64,000 nucleotides of DNA from Diphasiastrum complanatum. Taxonomy: Eukaryota > Streptophyta > Lycopodiopsida > Lycopodiales > Lycopodiaceae. Position numbers and translations under genes: made by a program. The notes below the pieces were generated by a model. It was not told where the DNA came from, searched no databases, and worked only from the letters and a program-made list of their open reading frames with translations. Position 1 is the first letter of the stretch. The number at the start of each line of letters is the position of its first letter. The stretch is from NCBI GenBank assembly GCA_029204225.1, contig CM055092.1, positions 42,170,904 through 42,234,903 of the forward strand, read 5' to 3'. Positions 34,577 to 44,373 of this stretch are shown here, in pieces.

Positions 34577-35170
34577 GTTGCAATGATTGATCTCTGATCT
34601 TTGACCTGTTCCAATGCACTAAGCACTCTCTTGAATCAACAAATGAAACACAAGAAGAAATCACAAAGATTTGGAACCTAAAACCTTACTTTTTCTCTCT
34701 TTTCCTCACTTTTTCCTCAATTTTAGCCACTAGTTTTATGATTTCTTGATCAAACCAAGACCAAACCTCAATATACTTGCTTTTCCCTCACTCCTAAGAT
34801 TGAAATACACTCTTGAATCATTCAGCAAACTGAAAATCAGAGGGTTACATCAATTTTGAAGTTTTTGACATGAAGAAGCAAGAAATTGAATCAAAAAACT
34901 ATATGCTAGAATGGAAAACTAATAGGATCTTGTTGGATCTTGCATCTCCCTCTTTCCAAAACAAATTTTGTCTCCTTATTCTGATAAGTACAGAGGGAAT
35001 TCGCCCTACTTCAATTGAAATGCATACAAATGATGTTTTGATCACAAAGATCCAATTTCTACACATAAATCAACAAGATTTTTAGCTAGAAACTTGATTG
35101 GAATGCTACAAAAGCAAACTCGCCCACAAATCTCTTCTAAATCTGGCAAAACCTGCACATTTGGCCGCCT
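34577..35170 (-). other. E2 untranslated leader
   Basis: Non-coding leader between primer site and gag ATG. No palindrome copy was found in it, unlike E1. Confidence 0.8.
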
Positions 35171-35185
35171 AATGCTCTGATACCA
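35171..35185 (-). promoter_or_regulatory. E2 primer-binding site (initiator tRNA-Met)
   Basis: On minus, TGGTATCAGAGCATT begins immediately after the 5' LTR end. Confidence 0.95.
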
Positions 35186-35838
35186 TGTGAAAAACTCAGA
35201 TCCAAAAGATGCTAAAGTTTCATAAAGATCTTGGCCATGGAAGTTATGCACATCTAGATTGAAAAAATGATAGAAATTGTGATGTTAAGCATACTAAACA
35301 TCAACTAAACATCAAGATCTGATCATAAGCTTCCACAAACAGAAACTTGCTGTCCCTGTCCGTACTTCAGAGCCTACAACCTGCATTTCACACGTGTGAA
35401 GCCATAGCAACAAAGAAATCACAATTCTAGTGGCTAGAATGCAAGATATGAACAAAAAAGTGAGAGAGAAGAAGATGGATATTCAAAGAGCATAACATTC
35501 ATTCAATAGAATGAAAATGAGATGTGTACATACTCGTGGAGATGGCTATTTATAGCAGCCATAGTGCCTCTTGGCCACTTGTCTTATGATAGGCTAAAAT
35601 TGGGGTCCAATAGGATTCACCCATATACCTAGAAATTTGGTCAAATAGGAATGCACCAAATTATGAGCCAATAGAAGAGCTCCACACTCGACCTCCTCTA
35701 ATTAATGTGACCTCAAAAGTAGTGTACACATACTTTGGGCCTCTACATACATGTATGAACCTATCTCTAACTTTTATTTGGCCATAGGCCTACAAAATCT
35801 CAAGTTAGGAAAATACTACTAGTTGACAATTTTTCACA
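35186..35838 (-). repeat. E2 5' LTR with promoter
   Basis: 653 bp. A TATAAATA box on minus lies at 35547-35554, so transcription would start near 35520. A perfect TTCACACGTGTGAA at 35387-35400 and CCGTAC at 35360-35365 lie about 130-160 bp downstream, in transcribed R/U5. Confidence 0.97.
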
Positions 35839-36615
35839 CCCCTCTCTTGTGAGGGAGCTTTTATTGTATTGTCATCTCTCTTGATTGAATAAAGAAGACC
35901 CTCCATGAGTTCTTGGCAATTGAGAAGCTCCTTGTTCATGGCTATCTTCTTGAGTGAAATTCCTATGGACATGTTCTGATTTCTTGTTGTGAATGTGGAT
36001 TAATTAGATTTCTTGCTTACTTTCTTGCAATGTGGAATGTAGATGTGAATTAATTTTCTTGTTTCTTGATTTTAGCATGCAAGTAAACTATATAGGCTGA
36101 GATTGTGGATCTAATCTTGCATATTCACTAACAATCTTGTCCTTGATTGTTCTTGGGTATTCCAAGTATCAAGAAATGGGTGTTTCTTGATTCTTGGGTT
36201 GCTAGAATGTTGTTAGGAAGTTAGCTTTCTTGATTCTTGTTTCTCGTTGTGTAGCTTAATCCTACTATTGTATTGTTCCCTGATTTCTTAGGATAGTTTG
36301 GTAGATAGATTTGTAGACTTGATCTCTGTCCTAGAACATTAATATGTGCTTGAGCAAGGATTGGTTACATGGCTTGTAAATGCATGTAGCTGAGTGAACG
36401 TAACAGTTTCATCCCACTGATAGGCTAGGAATACACGTTGCAAATTGAGAACATTTATGCTTGGAAACCGTTCTAAACAAGAGGACTTAACTATAAAAAA
36501 TTGGCTTCTAAAAATGGGCAAAAACAACCGGTTTCCAGAGCGGTAACCACCTGAGACGTAACAAAGAAGAGGAGTAAAAAGTCGTGTTCACAGATTCAAC
36601 AAGAATTTGTGAACA
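35839..36615 (+). repeat. LTR L1, right part
   Basis: Resumes after E2 with the duplicated CCCCT. It aligns with 57385-57949 (gagctttt, ataaag, gttcttg, gtttcttgattctt, atggcttg). A polyadenylation-like gaataaag lies near 35887. A plausible end is ..TGTGAACA at 36615, followed by TGGCACCATTTCC (36618-36630), a possible primer site of unassigned tRNA type. Confidence 0.65.
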
Positions 36616-36759
36616 TTTGGCACCATTTCCATAGCTACACAGACACTTATCAACATCAAACCTTTCTGATCTGTGCTGTCAAACCATCGCTCTGAAGTCT
36701 CCCAAATGCATCCTCACAGAGCTCATCACTTTGGTCTCGACTGACGTACAATTCTGTTT

Positions 36760-37170
36760 TTGACCGAGGCTTCATGCTCCTTACCTAGCCGAGCTCCACG
36801 AATCTCGTCTAGACCAGACCGAGCCTTGTTTCATTTACCTATTGAAACCACACGCCCACTCTCGACTGAATTCCTACTAGAAATATCCCACCAAGTCCTG
36901 AGTTAAATCTCAACTGATGCTCATCAATCAGATCTCACCCGAGCCTTTCAATTGACATCTCGACCGAAGATCTTCTGTCTCATCTCGATCGATGGCTTTC
37001 TATTAGATCTCGACCTAAAAGACCTTTTGTCCCATCTCGACCGGAGGCTTTCAGTTACATCTCGACCGAAGTATCATGTCAGGTCTCGACCAAAGGCTTT
37101 CAGTCAAGTCTCGACCGGAGGCTTTCTGTCAATTCTCGACCAAAGGCATTCACTCAAATCTCAACCAAAT
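36760..37170 (+). repeat. 25-bp minisatellite, upstream block
   Basis: About ten diverged units of the kind tctcgaccgaaggctttcagt. The same unit type recurs at 47340-48010 beyond the pol region. Confidence 0.8.
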
Positions 37171-37860
37171 GAGAAAGTACATGACTACATAGAAAGATTT
37201 AAAAGATTAAAAAGTCAGGTACAAGAACAACTAACCAAATCTATGCTCATCATTTGGTTCCTCGTTGGACTCCCACAATGGATAAGACGTGAACTTCACT
37301 CCAATGATGAATACACATAATTGAAACAAGCAATGTCTGATGCCATTTGGGAAGAGGACGAGGAATCAGATGTCGATGATCCACGTGAATGGATAGCACA
37401 TCGTGTTGTCTAGGAAGCCTGACCAAACGAGGAAACACAAAAACAGTTATGGAAAACACAAATGGAGTTGTTTAACCAGCAACACCAGCAACAAATGGAG
37501 AAACTCACGAAAGAGTTTCAAAATACTCTTAATTCTATCCAGAGCTCGATGTCGGGTCAGTTACCTACTGGCCAAATCCACCATCGATGAGAGAATACAT
37601 GGTGCCCTCATTGTTGAGGTGCATGCATTGGCAATGAGTGCCCATCGTACCAACCGGCCCCAGATACTTCCTTAATCAAATGCGACATATGTGACTTTAT
37701 GAGTCATACCTCACTCTATTGCTATTATAACCCGAGGAACCAGTCTCACAACCAATTAGAGGGACATTATCAACCTCCTCAACAATAGTTTGTTTCACAA
37801 AACCAAAATCAGCACTATCCACCACAAAACAACCAAGTCCATATACAAGAGTTTCCTAGA
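37150..37860 (+). pseudogene. Ty3/gypsy gag remnant (G2)
   Basis: A plus-strand frame with EKVHDYIERFKRLKSQVQEQ and LVGLPQWIRREL, typical of retrotransposon Gag. Then come a Gln-rich helical stretch (FNQQHQQQMEKLTKEFQNT) and a zinc knuckle CDICDFMSHTSLYC (CX2CX4HX4C) near 37680-37725. Several in-frame stops (for example at 37318 and around 37410) disable it. The minisatellite lies directly upstream. Confidence 0.8.
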
Positions 37861-38061
37861 CAATCTAGACATGAACCTCAACCACGAATCTCGTCCACAG
37901 TATTCTCTGAACTCCTACAAGCTCAAATCACCATGCCATTCCATAGCGCGATAAAATCTTTCACAGGGCTTCAACACTATATCCATCGTAGTTTTCAGCT
38001 GCCTATCATTCCTGATGAATAGTGAAAATCGAAAGAGATTCTTAAAATTCCTCAGATTTCT

Positions 38062-38469
38062 ATGAATCTAATGAATATAGGTGTTGCTAAGGGGACTAAC
38101 ATCACCTTGCCTATGACTTATAAGGACTATCTCGTTGTGTCCGCTATCCTTGATAGTAGATCAGATGTCAATATAATGGTTGTGTCATTGGCAAAGTCAT
38201 GGGGATTCCATACCCTCGATCAACCACGCTACAAACTGCGCATGGCTGATCAGCGAGTCACAAACCCTACATGTCATTTATCAAATATTCAAGTTTGCAC
38301 TACAGGTGTCAAATTTACAATTGATTGTGTCATTCTAGATTTACCAGATGATGCCAATACCTATAAACTCCTTCTTGGTACACCATGGCTACAGATGGCA
38401 GGTGTTGTACAAGATCGGAAAAGAAGTAAAATAACCTTCGGCAATAACAAAAAAATGGGTCACGGTTGA
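38062..38469 (+). pseudogene. Ty3/gypsy retropepsin remnant (G2)
   Basis: A plus-strand ORF with AILDSRSDVNIMV, corresponding to the retropepsin active site LDSGSDVNIM; the essential Gly is Arg here. It also has CVILDLPD and LLGTPWLQMAG, which match the distal protease flap and helix region. It ends near the point where the gypsy linker begins. An active protease is unlikely. Confidence 0.8.
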
Positions 38470-39050
38470 CTCAACTGGACATATAAAGCCCGCCAAGGTT
38501 TACGATGATTGGTCATCCACCACTTAAGACAAATCCGATAGTGTCCAAATCCAACCCCAAGGCCACTATACAAGATCCACAAATATTATCACTATACAAG
38601 ATCCACAGATATTATAAATTGGGGTCAAGCATTGGCTATTGTTGGCTGTGTTGATTCCAACAGATGTCGGATAGAAACTGCTGTAGAGGATGTGTACATT
38701 CTACTATCTTCAATAGACATTGATACACCCATCATTCTGCTTATGCTGATTGACCCTATTCCTATAGCTTGGTGCCCAGGAGAACCTAGCGTCTCTACAG
38801 CCCATGTTTCGGAAGAAGGTATCCTTTCCATGAATGATGTTGAAATGATAGATGAACATGTCCTCCTCTATCTAGATGCCCAACCTTATCTGCCAAAATC
38901 CATTCCACAAGAGAACAGGTCACCAGGGCCTTTGGCTCACGTCCAACTGACCTCCAAAATACCCCGTCATGTGCCAATCTTATCATTCAAACATCTAATC
39001 CATTCATTAAACATCATATTACAATTGAAATACAAGAAATCAAGAAACTA
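38470..39050 (+). pseudogene. Ty3/gypsy protease-RT linker, left half (G2)
   Basis: Low-similarity spacer. ORF 38632-39051 has no motif, but near 39020-39060 another frame gives QEIKKLVKNQKN, resembling QPIKPLIQNQKN of G1. The gypsy frame then stops and resumes about 43.93 kb, which brackets an insertion. Confidence 0.5.
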
Positions 39051-39109
39051 GTCAAAAATCAAAAAAATAGCTAAAAATAGCAAAACTTCACCAAAATAGG
39101 CAGATTAAG

Positions 39110-39514
39110 GTATCTTTATTCATGATAATTGATCATTCACAAGATAGGGTCTGATTCTAGAGCATGATCAAAGCTCTCATGTGATTTTAGGCACATGAAC
39201 CACTTTCTTCATCAAGAAAGCTCTCCAAAAGAAGCTTTGAGATCTCTTAAAACTCAAAATTACAAAATGAACAATAGCCTCCAAATTTAGCACGACCTCA
39301 GCTATTTATAGTGGTCATTTGTGCTTCTACTATAAGTTTGGACCCTTATTTGGCTAATTTGGGCCTTACAAGTCCACTATTCACAAATATAGCGAGGTTG
39401 TTCGAGCCACCTTATTAATTGTCCTAATGACTAACTCTAGTCTACTTTAGCTCCATGGCCATATTTGGCAATTCATTAGTAAGCTCATGGGCTAATTACA
39501 TGCAGCACATGACA
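39110..39514 (-). repeat. LTR-like segment with polypurine tract (minus)
   Basis: On minus, an aaagtagggggag tract is followed by TGTCATGTGCTGC starting at 39514. A TATAAATA-like box lies near 39303-39310 (minus). The left boundary is not certain. No partner LTR was found to the right. Confidence 0.5.
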
Positions 39515-39854
39515 CTCCCCCTACTTTAAGCATTTTTGCCCTCAAAAAATGAAGACCATGTAGCTCTTCTGTTGAGTGCCCATGAATCCATTGGTGGTAG
39601 TCAAAGATATTTGGCCAACTTGAGTAAGAAACATCTTTTCTTGTATTATTCTTGTCAGTAGCCATCTACCAAAAAATTTTGTTGCTTCAACTTTTTAGCG
39701 TAGAACAAGGTTGCAATGAGAATTCTTCATAAAGAACCTTTGATCTACAACTGTTCCCATAGATTTGATAAGATCATTGAAGAAGAGATTGATGAAACAC
39801 AGGACTCAGTGCAGATCTGCTTCAGATCTTTGGATGGATCTCTTATTATTGACT

Positions 39855-40679
39855 TCATTGGAGCAATGTTGATACCAATTTCATCATCAAAAAGCTCGTT
39901 GTTGTATTGGTATTTGAATTTTGCATCAATGTTATATCGCTCGCTTGATCCATGTTCAGGAATAATTCCATATAGATCATTATCAATAATATGGTCGTAA
40001 CCACTGATTTGTGGAGTAGAACATAATTCTCGACAATTGATTTGTACTCCATAATTAACTGCAGTTGTAGAAGTTTGTTCTGCTCATGTAAAAGTTTGTT
40101 CTGCTCATAGTATACCCCCTTACTTTGACCTTGGTCCCAATCATTACAAATGTCGGACAATACTTGATCTAGATTCTCAAGTTGGTGTTCATCCACTTGT
40201 CCATTGGTGCTCTGCTGATATTGATTTGTCTCCGTGGAAGATAGATCAATATTTAGAATTTTGCTTTCTTCCATTTGCCCTTAGACTAAAGAAAGCGCTG
40301 TTCCGTAGACATCAACAGTGGTACACAATTTAGGATTAGTAATTCGAATATCAATTGGCTGTTGTGGAATACCAGCCGATTGCAAGATAGAGTCAAAACA
40401 AGCGGCCATCTTGTTGTACATTTCTTCCCATCTTTGCTCTGACCTTTCTTGTAATTGTTGCCATGTTTGTTTCATTTGTTCGGTACTATCCTGTATGGTA
40501 GTTAAAAGTGTACCTAATATTTCCTTTGTTCTACCGCTCACTTTACTGATAGCATTAGGGCCCTTTTTGGACTCAAAAAGGGCCTCTTCACTAATTATAA
40601 TTAGTGTTAATGACGACACGTGTCCCAATAAAATATTGACAACTGAGAGGGAATGGTCCATATGACATGGCAAATTCAA
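39855..40679 (-). pseudogene. Gln-rich coiled-coil-like ORF, unknown, one stop
   Basis: Two minus-strand ORFs (40281-40679 and 39855-40274) are in the same frame, separated by a single TAA at 40281-40283, giving about 275 codons. The first part has EQMKQTWQQLQERSEQRWEE, strongly helical, and AACFDSILQSAGIPQQP. The second is rich in Gln and Asn (LHEQNKLLQLQL). It resembles the helical region of gypsy Gag in style only. It faces away from the spliced gene at 41043, sharing a 360-bp intergenic stretch. No function is assigned. Confidence 0.4.
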
Positions 40680-40886
40680 TGGTGCAGATTAAATCAAGTG
40701 TGGGCCCACAAAGTACACCTCTAACATTAACCCTACATTAGCCCCAGATAAAGCAATAACTATGCCTACAAGTTAACATCAACTAGCCTGTCTATCTACT
40801 AGCAGCCATATCCTAAGTGAGCCTAGTCCTTATTTCAGATTTTGAATGTTCACAAGCTTGTATCTCTCATCTCTCTCTCATTTTGT

Positions 40887-40941
<55 letters not shown>

Positions 40942-41042
40942 CTGTATACTCCACAAATATTCTATTTTTTTATTTTGGTTCACCTTATCTGAAGATCTAC
41001 ACACTATTTCACATATCCTACATTATCATTACATCATCCATT
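40680..41042 (+). other. Intergenic stretch with (CT)n array
   Basis: It separates the minus ORF from the plus-strand spliced gene. It has a CT array at 40887-40938 (about 26 units), placed like a 5' untranslated pyrimidine tract. I see no clear TATA box. Confidence 0.6.
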
Positions 41043-42401
41043 ATGGCCTCTACTAAATCAAGGAAGCCCAAGAATCAACTAGCTTCCATTGTTTCACACA
41101 TCAAAGATTCCAATGAGCATTGGGTGCCCCATACATTTTCAATTTTTGACTGAGTTTACATGCAACCATCGGGCAAAGGAACTCACAAGGTTGCAAAGAG
41201 GAAGCGAAACAACCAAGACTACCATTGGAAAGGAAGGATCCACGAATTCAAGATCGACCAAAACGGCGAATACCTTGCAAATGTGCAACATGTATACATG
41301 CGTCGAGATATTTTATTGGATGTGGCTGTTGCTGATAGAACCATACAGTCACATTGTAGGTCTCACCTCTTTTATTCTTGTGTTAACTATTATGATTGAA
41401 TTATTATTATGTCATTGTAATAGATAATAATGTTGCATTAATGCCTGGTGTAGATGTCTTTCCTTCAAATAGCTTCGACTGGCAAAACAAGAAGTCCTTC
41501 ACTGGAAAATTCTCCGCCATACACGCCAAATATGGAGAACTAATATATGGTGGATTGGCATCCTCTGCCCTGATCAAAATGTGCATTTTCTTTTACGATC
41601 ACATGTACAAAGTTCCAAAAAAAACTTTGGCCAAGGCAAATTAGCACCAATTTCTGAGCCTGCGATCGATTCTCACGAGTGGCCATATGTTGACCAACTG
41701 ACTATTGAATTAACGAAGAGGCAACTTCTCAAAGAGATTACTGGTAATATGAAGCCAACATTCGGATCCAAACGAGTCTACACTAGCATCTCTGTGCCAA
41801 TCATCGTATTTGTTGCCATATTTAAGGCGGTCCCCTTTAGGATTACAAACACGATGTGGGCATGGAAAGCAACAGAATCATCACTGTTGGATAACATATT
41901 TGTCGCATGGGATTCAAAGGAAATGGAGCATAAAGAAGATTTAATAAGGTGTAAGCTATCTTGTGAAACAATGACCATAAGGTATCATATTTCACGTCAA
42001 ACATGCTCCTTAAGTTTCATCTATAGGCGATATAAGTTTGGTCATGGCCGATGGGACCCTCTGGACGCGGAGATGAATCAGCAAGAAGTGGAGATATCCA
42101 TACATTTGCCCCATGATGAAATACGAGAAATTCATAAAAATAAGGTGTGCAGCCTAGAAGATCTTTGGCATATGCTTGGATTGACTTTTGTTGATGTGCC
42201 AGTAGATTTTGTCTTCACTCGTAATGGACAAAATGTGAGTCCCTAATTTCCATCAGATTTTTGAATTTTAAATAGTAGTGTTGAATAAATATAGGATTAT
42301 TAACTTTGTGTCTGGTTTTGCAGATACGGAGACGAGCCAAAAAAAATCATGAATGTGTTTCATTTTTACAAACAGGGACATTAGGAGTCCAATGGGAATA
42401 A
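41043..42401 (+). pseudogene. Unknown gene with two introns, near-intact
   Basis: An ATG at 41043 starts MASTKSRKPKNQLASIV. Exon 1 ends at 41355 before GTAGGT; intron 1 is 41356-41423 (..TAATAG). Exon 2 resumes in phase (YNNVALMPGVDVF) to 42234. Intron 2, 42235-42323, has GTGAGT and TTTTGCAG. Exon 3 (IRRRAKKNHECVSF) stops at 42401. Two lesions are seen: a TGA at 41151-41153 and a one-base frameshift at the A8 run 41617-41624, beyond which GKLAPISEPAIDSHEW continues. The product would be about 400 aa, basic at the N-terminus; one stretch (YTSISVPIIVFVAIFKAV) is hydrophobic. I do not recognise a domain. The in-phase introns argue for a copy of a real nuclear gene. Confidence 0.55.
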
Positions 42402-42697
42402 AGGATTTAATCTAATGAAAAATAGAAAACACAATTAGTTGGTTGTGTTTTGACTCTATTCTGATATATTTGGTTATGTTTTGACTTTACTTTTGTGTTG
42501 TCACATTTTATATGTCTGTTACTACATTTGTGGTTGAAACTTGTTAGGGTTTAAATCGTTAAGTGATATGCATTTTAATACTATTTCTGCTAACTGTAAT
42601 TAGCATTTTTACTCATGAGCCTAGACAAGAACATACTATATTTGGAAAAGAGGCCAAAACTTCTATAGGGGCACTTACTAAAAATAGAACCCTTCAC
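42402..42697 (+). other. Intergenic spacer
   Basis: AT-rich DNA without an ORF between the spliced gene and the TATA box of the histone-like gene. Nothing further is seen. Confidence 0.5.
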
Positions 42698-42705
42698 TAT
42701 ATAAG
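42698..42705 (+). promoter_or_regulatory. TATA box of the H3-like gene
   Basis: TATATAAG 122 bp upstream of the ATG at 42820. It is well placed for a start site near 42730 and an ~90-nt 5' UTR. The minus-strand box at 7653-7660 has the same octamer. Confidence 0.6.
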
Positions 42706-42819
42706 GGTGCTTGGGTCCTCATTTCTCCACATCATCCCTTGAGTGTCAAAGTGTCAGTTTTTTTAAATTCTCTGTTTTTCATCTCTCGTGTTCTCTTATA
42801 CGTTTTCAAAGGCTAACCA

Positions 42820-43899
42820 ATGTCAGAGGAAATGGCACAGACAAAACAAACGGCTAGAGATCCCAGAGTGACTGCATTGCTCCATAGGGATGCACTAGCC
42901 ACTCTCGATGAGAGAGAGAGATGGGAGAGCAGAAGCAGGAGTAGGAGTCGTAGCCCTATAGCGTCTCAAGAAGATCCGGCCACTCAGCGTAAAGCTGAGG
43001 AGGACATGGCCCATACAACAACTGCACAGGAGGACCAGACTGAGTAGCAGCAGCAAGAAGACCAGGAGCAGCAGGAGGACCAGCAGCAGCAGCAACCACC
43101 ACGAGAAAAAAGCCCTTCTCTGATGGTAACTGAGCGGGAGGAAACAATGAAGTTCCTAGATGAGGAGCTTGCGGCATCGGGTGAGTTGCCAGTTCTGAAT
43201 GATTCTTTCTTCGACTCATTTCCACCAGCAATGGGCATGGACACATCAAATTTAGGCATATCGGGGGACACCACACCCACCGTGTCACCTCCAAGTCACA
43301 GCCCGGTGATGGGTCCGATGATGTCGTTGCTGGTGGGTGGTTCTGATGAGGGCACCCCGATGTCGCACACAACAAGGATGAAGCAGAAGGCGACCCATAG
43401 ATGGTCAGAGAGAGGAGCACACGAGCGAAAGAGAAAGAACCCTCGCAAGGCAGGCTCTACATCAAAGCGACAAAACCCTGCAACTCAGCAGCCATCACCA
43501 CTGCCCACACCGCCAACATCGCCTCCACTGCCTCCACCTCCACCGCCTCTACCCCCACTGCCTCCACCGCCTCTACCACCACCACCTCCACCACCTCCAC
43601 CGCCTCCAAGTTCTGCTGCAGCCGGCCCAAGTAGGACCGTAGAGCATGGCAGGGGTAGGTCGGCCCCTCGTGCAGCACCATGGGCTAGAAAGGAGCTCTG
43701 CAGGATGCAGCCACTACCTCCTCGACCGCGTAGAAAGCGCAGGATCGCAAAGTGGCTCCAGGATATACGGAGCTATCAGAAGTCCATAAAATTTTTGATC
43801 CCTAGGGCCCCTTTTGTCAGGCTTGTAAAAGAAATAGTCGATGAATTTTCCTTGGTGAACAGAGTTACGGCATATGCGGTGTCCACACATGATAAGTGA
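42820..43899 (+). pseudogene. Histone H3-like (CENH3-like) gene, one in-frame stop, fold truncated
   Basis: One frame of 360 codons. MSEE is followed by MAQTKQTARDP, a near copy of the H3 tail MARTKQTARKS (R2 to Q, K9 to D, S10 to P). A ~295-residue insert follows with RSRSRSRS, Gln-rich and acidic parts and a proline-only run (about residues 224-264). The end has an H3 alpha-N/alpha-1 segment: LQDIRSYQKSIKFLI and PRAPFVRLVKEI against H3 REIRKYQKSTELLI and RKLPFQRLVREI. LIPxAPFVR is typical of plant CENH3. The frame stops after AVSTHDK, at the start of alpha-2, so the rest of the fold is missing. A TAG at 43045-43047 lies in a CAG run. Inferred: a captured, decaying H3 variant, not a working nucleosome protein. 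Confidence 0.8.
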
Positions 43900-44370
43900 G
43901 GCAACAACACCACCCTCTCAGCAACCAAAAAAACCTCAGTTACAAAAAACTAAATTTATTAATACAAAATTAATTGAGCGTCAAAAACATATGCGTGAGA
44001 AGCTTAAACAACCGATAAGCCCTTGTCTACATTGATAGAAACCAAACAATCGGACCAAACTTCCACGTCCACGTCGATGATTCCCAAAGTTCCAAAAAAC
44101 TTTGTGGAACCACCTTTTGATCTTCCACAAAAATTTAAAGATTTCACAATAGATGACGTTGTTATCCAATTACCACAGCCAAATCAAGAACCAACACCAA
44201 GGTCCCACTCCTTTGAAGGACCTGCTAAAACAATCTCGTTAAACCTTAAAGATCCTGACGAGGAGATGGATCACATAATTCATGTTGGTTGCACACCTTA
44301 CATCAGATCAACTTTCTGATCTAGAAACTTACTTCGCAAATACAGGGATGTATTTGCATGGAACTACACA
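43900..44370 (+). pseudogene. Ty3/gypsy protease-RT linker, right half (G2)
   Basis: The gypsy reading resumes near 43.93 kb: HMREKLKQPISP, two stops, then ORF 44023-44319 with EPPFDLPQKFKDFTIDDVVI and later DPDEEMDHIIHVG. It matches the G1 linker block PQRFKDYMTNDVII. Confidence 0.75.
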
Positions 44371-44373
44371 TAA

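Larger units (their letters stand above)
29978..35838 (-). mobile_element. Ty1/copia element E2, complete and very young, TSD CCCCT
   Basis: A full-length minus-strand element with two 653-bp LTRs, primer site, one uninterrupted gag-pol ORF and polypurine tract. Flanks CCCCT at 29973-29977 and 35839-35843 are identical. Reading both LTRs I find a single difference (30268 region c, 35476 region a). It is inserted in LTR L1. It is the only element here that looks coding-competent. Confidence 0.97.

Noticed and set aside
41043-42401. The spliced gene as a gypsy gag or envelope ORF
   Set aside because: No retroviral motif is seen, and two introns with exact phase are unexpected for a retrotransposed internal ORF; a role is left open.
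43401-43681. Thr/Ala-rich and Val/Glu-rich ORFs over the proline tract
   Set aside because: They are alternative readings of the CCN-rich repeat; the proline frame is the one continuous with the H3 motifs.
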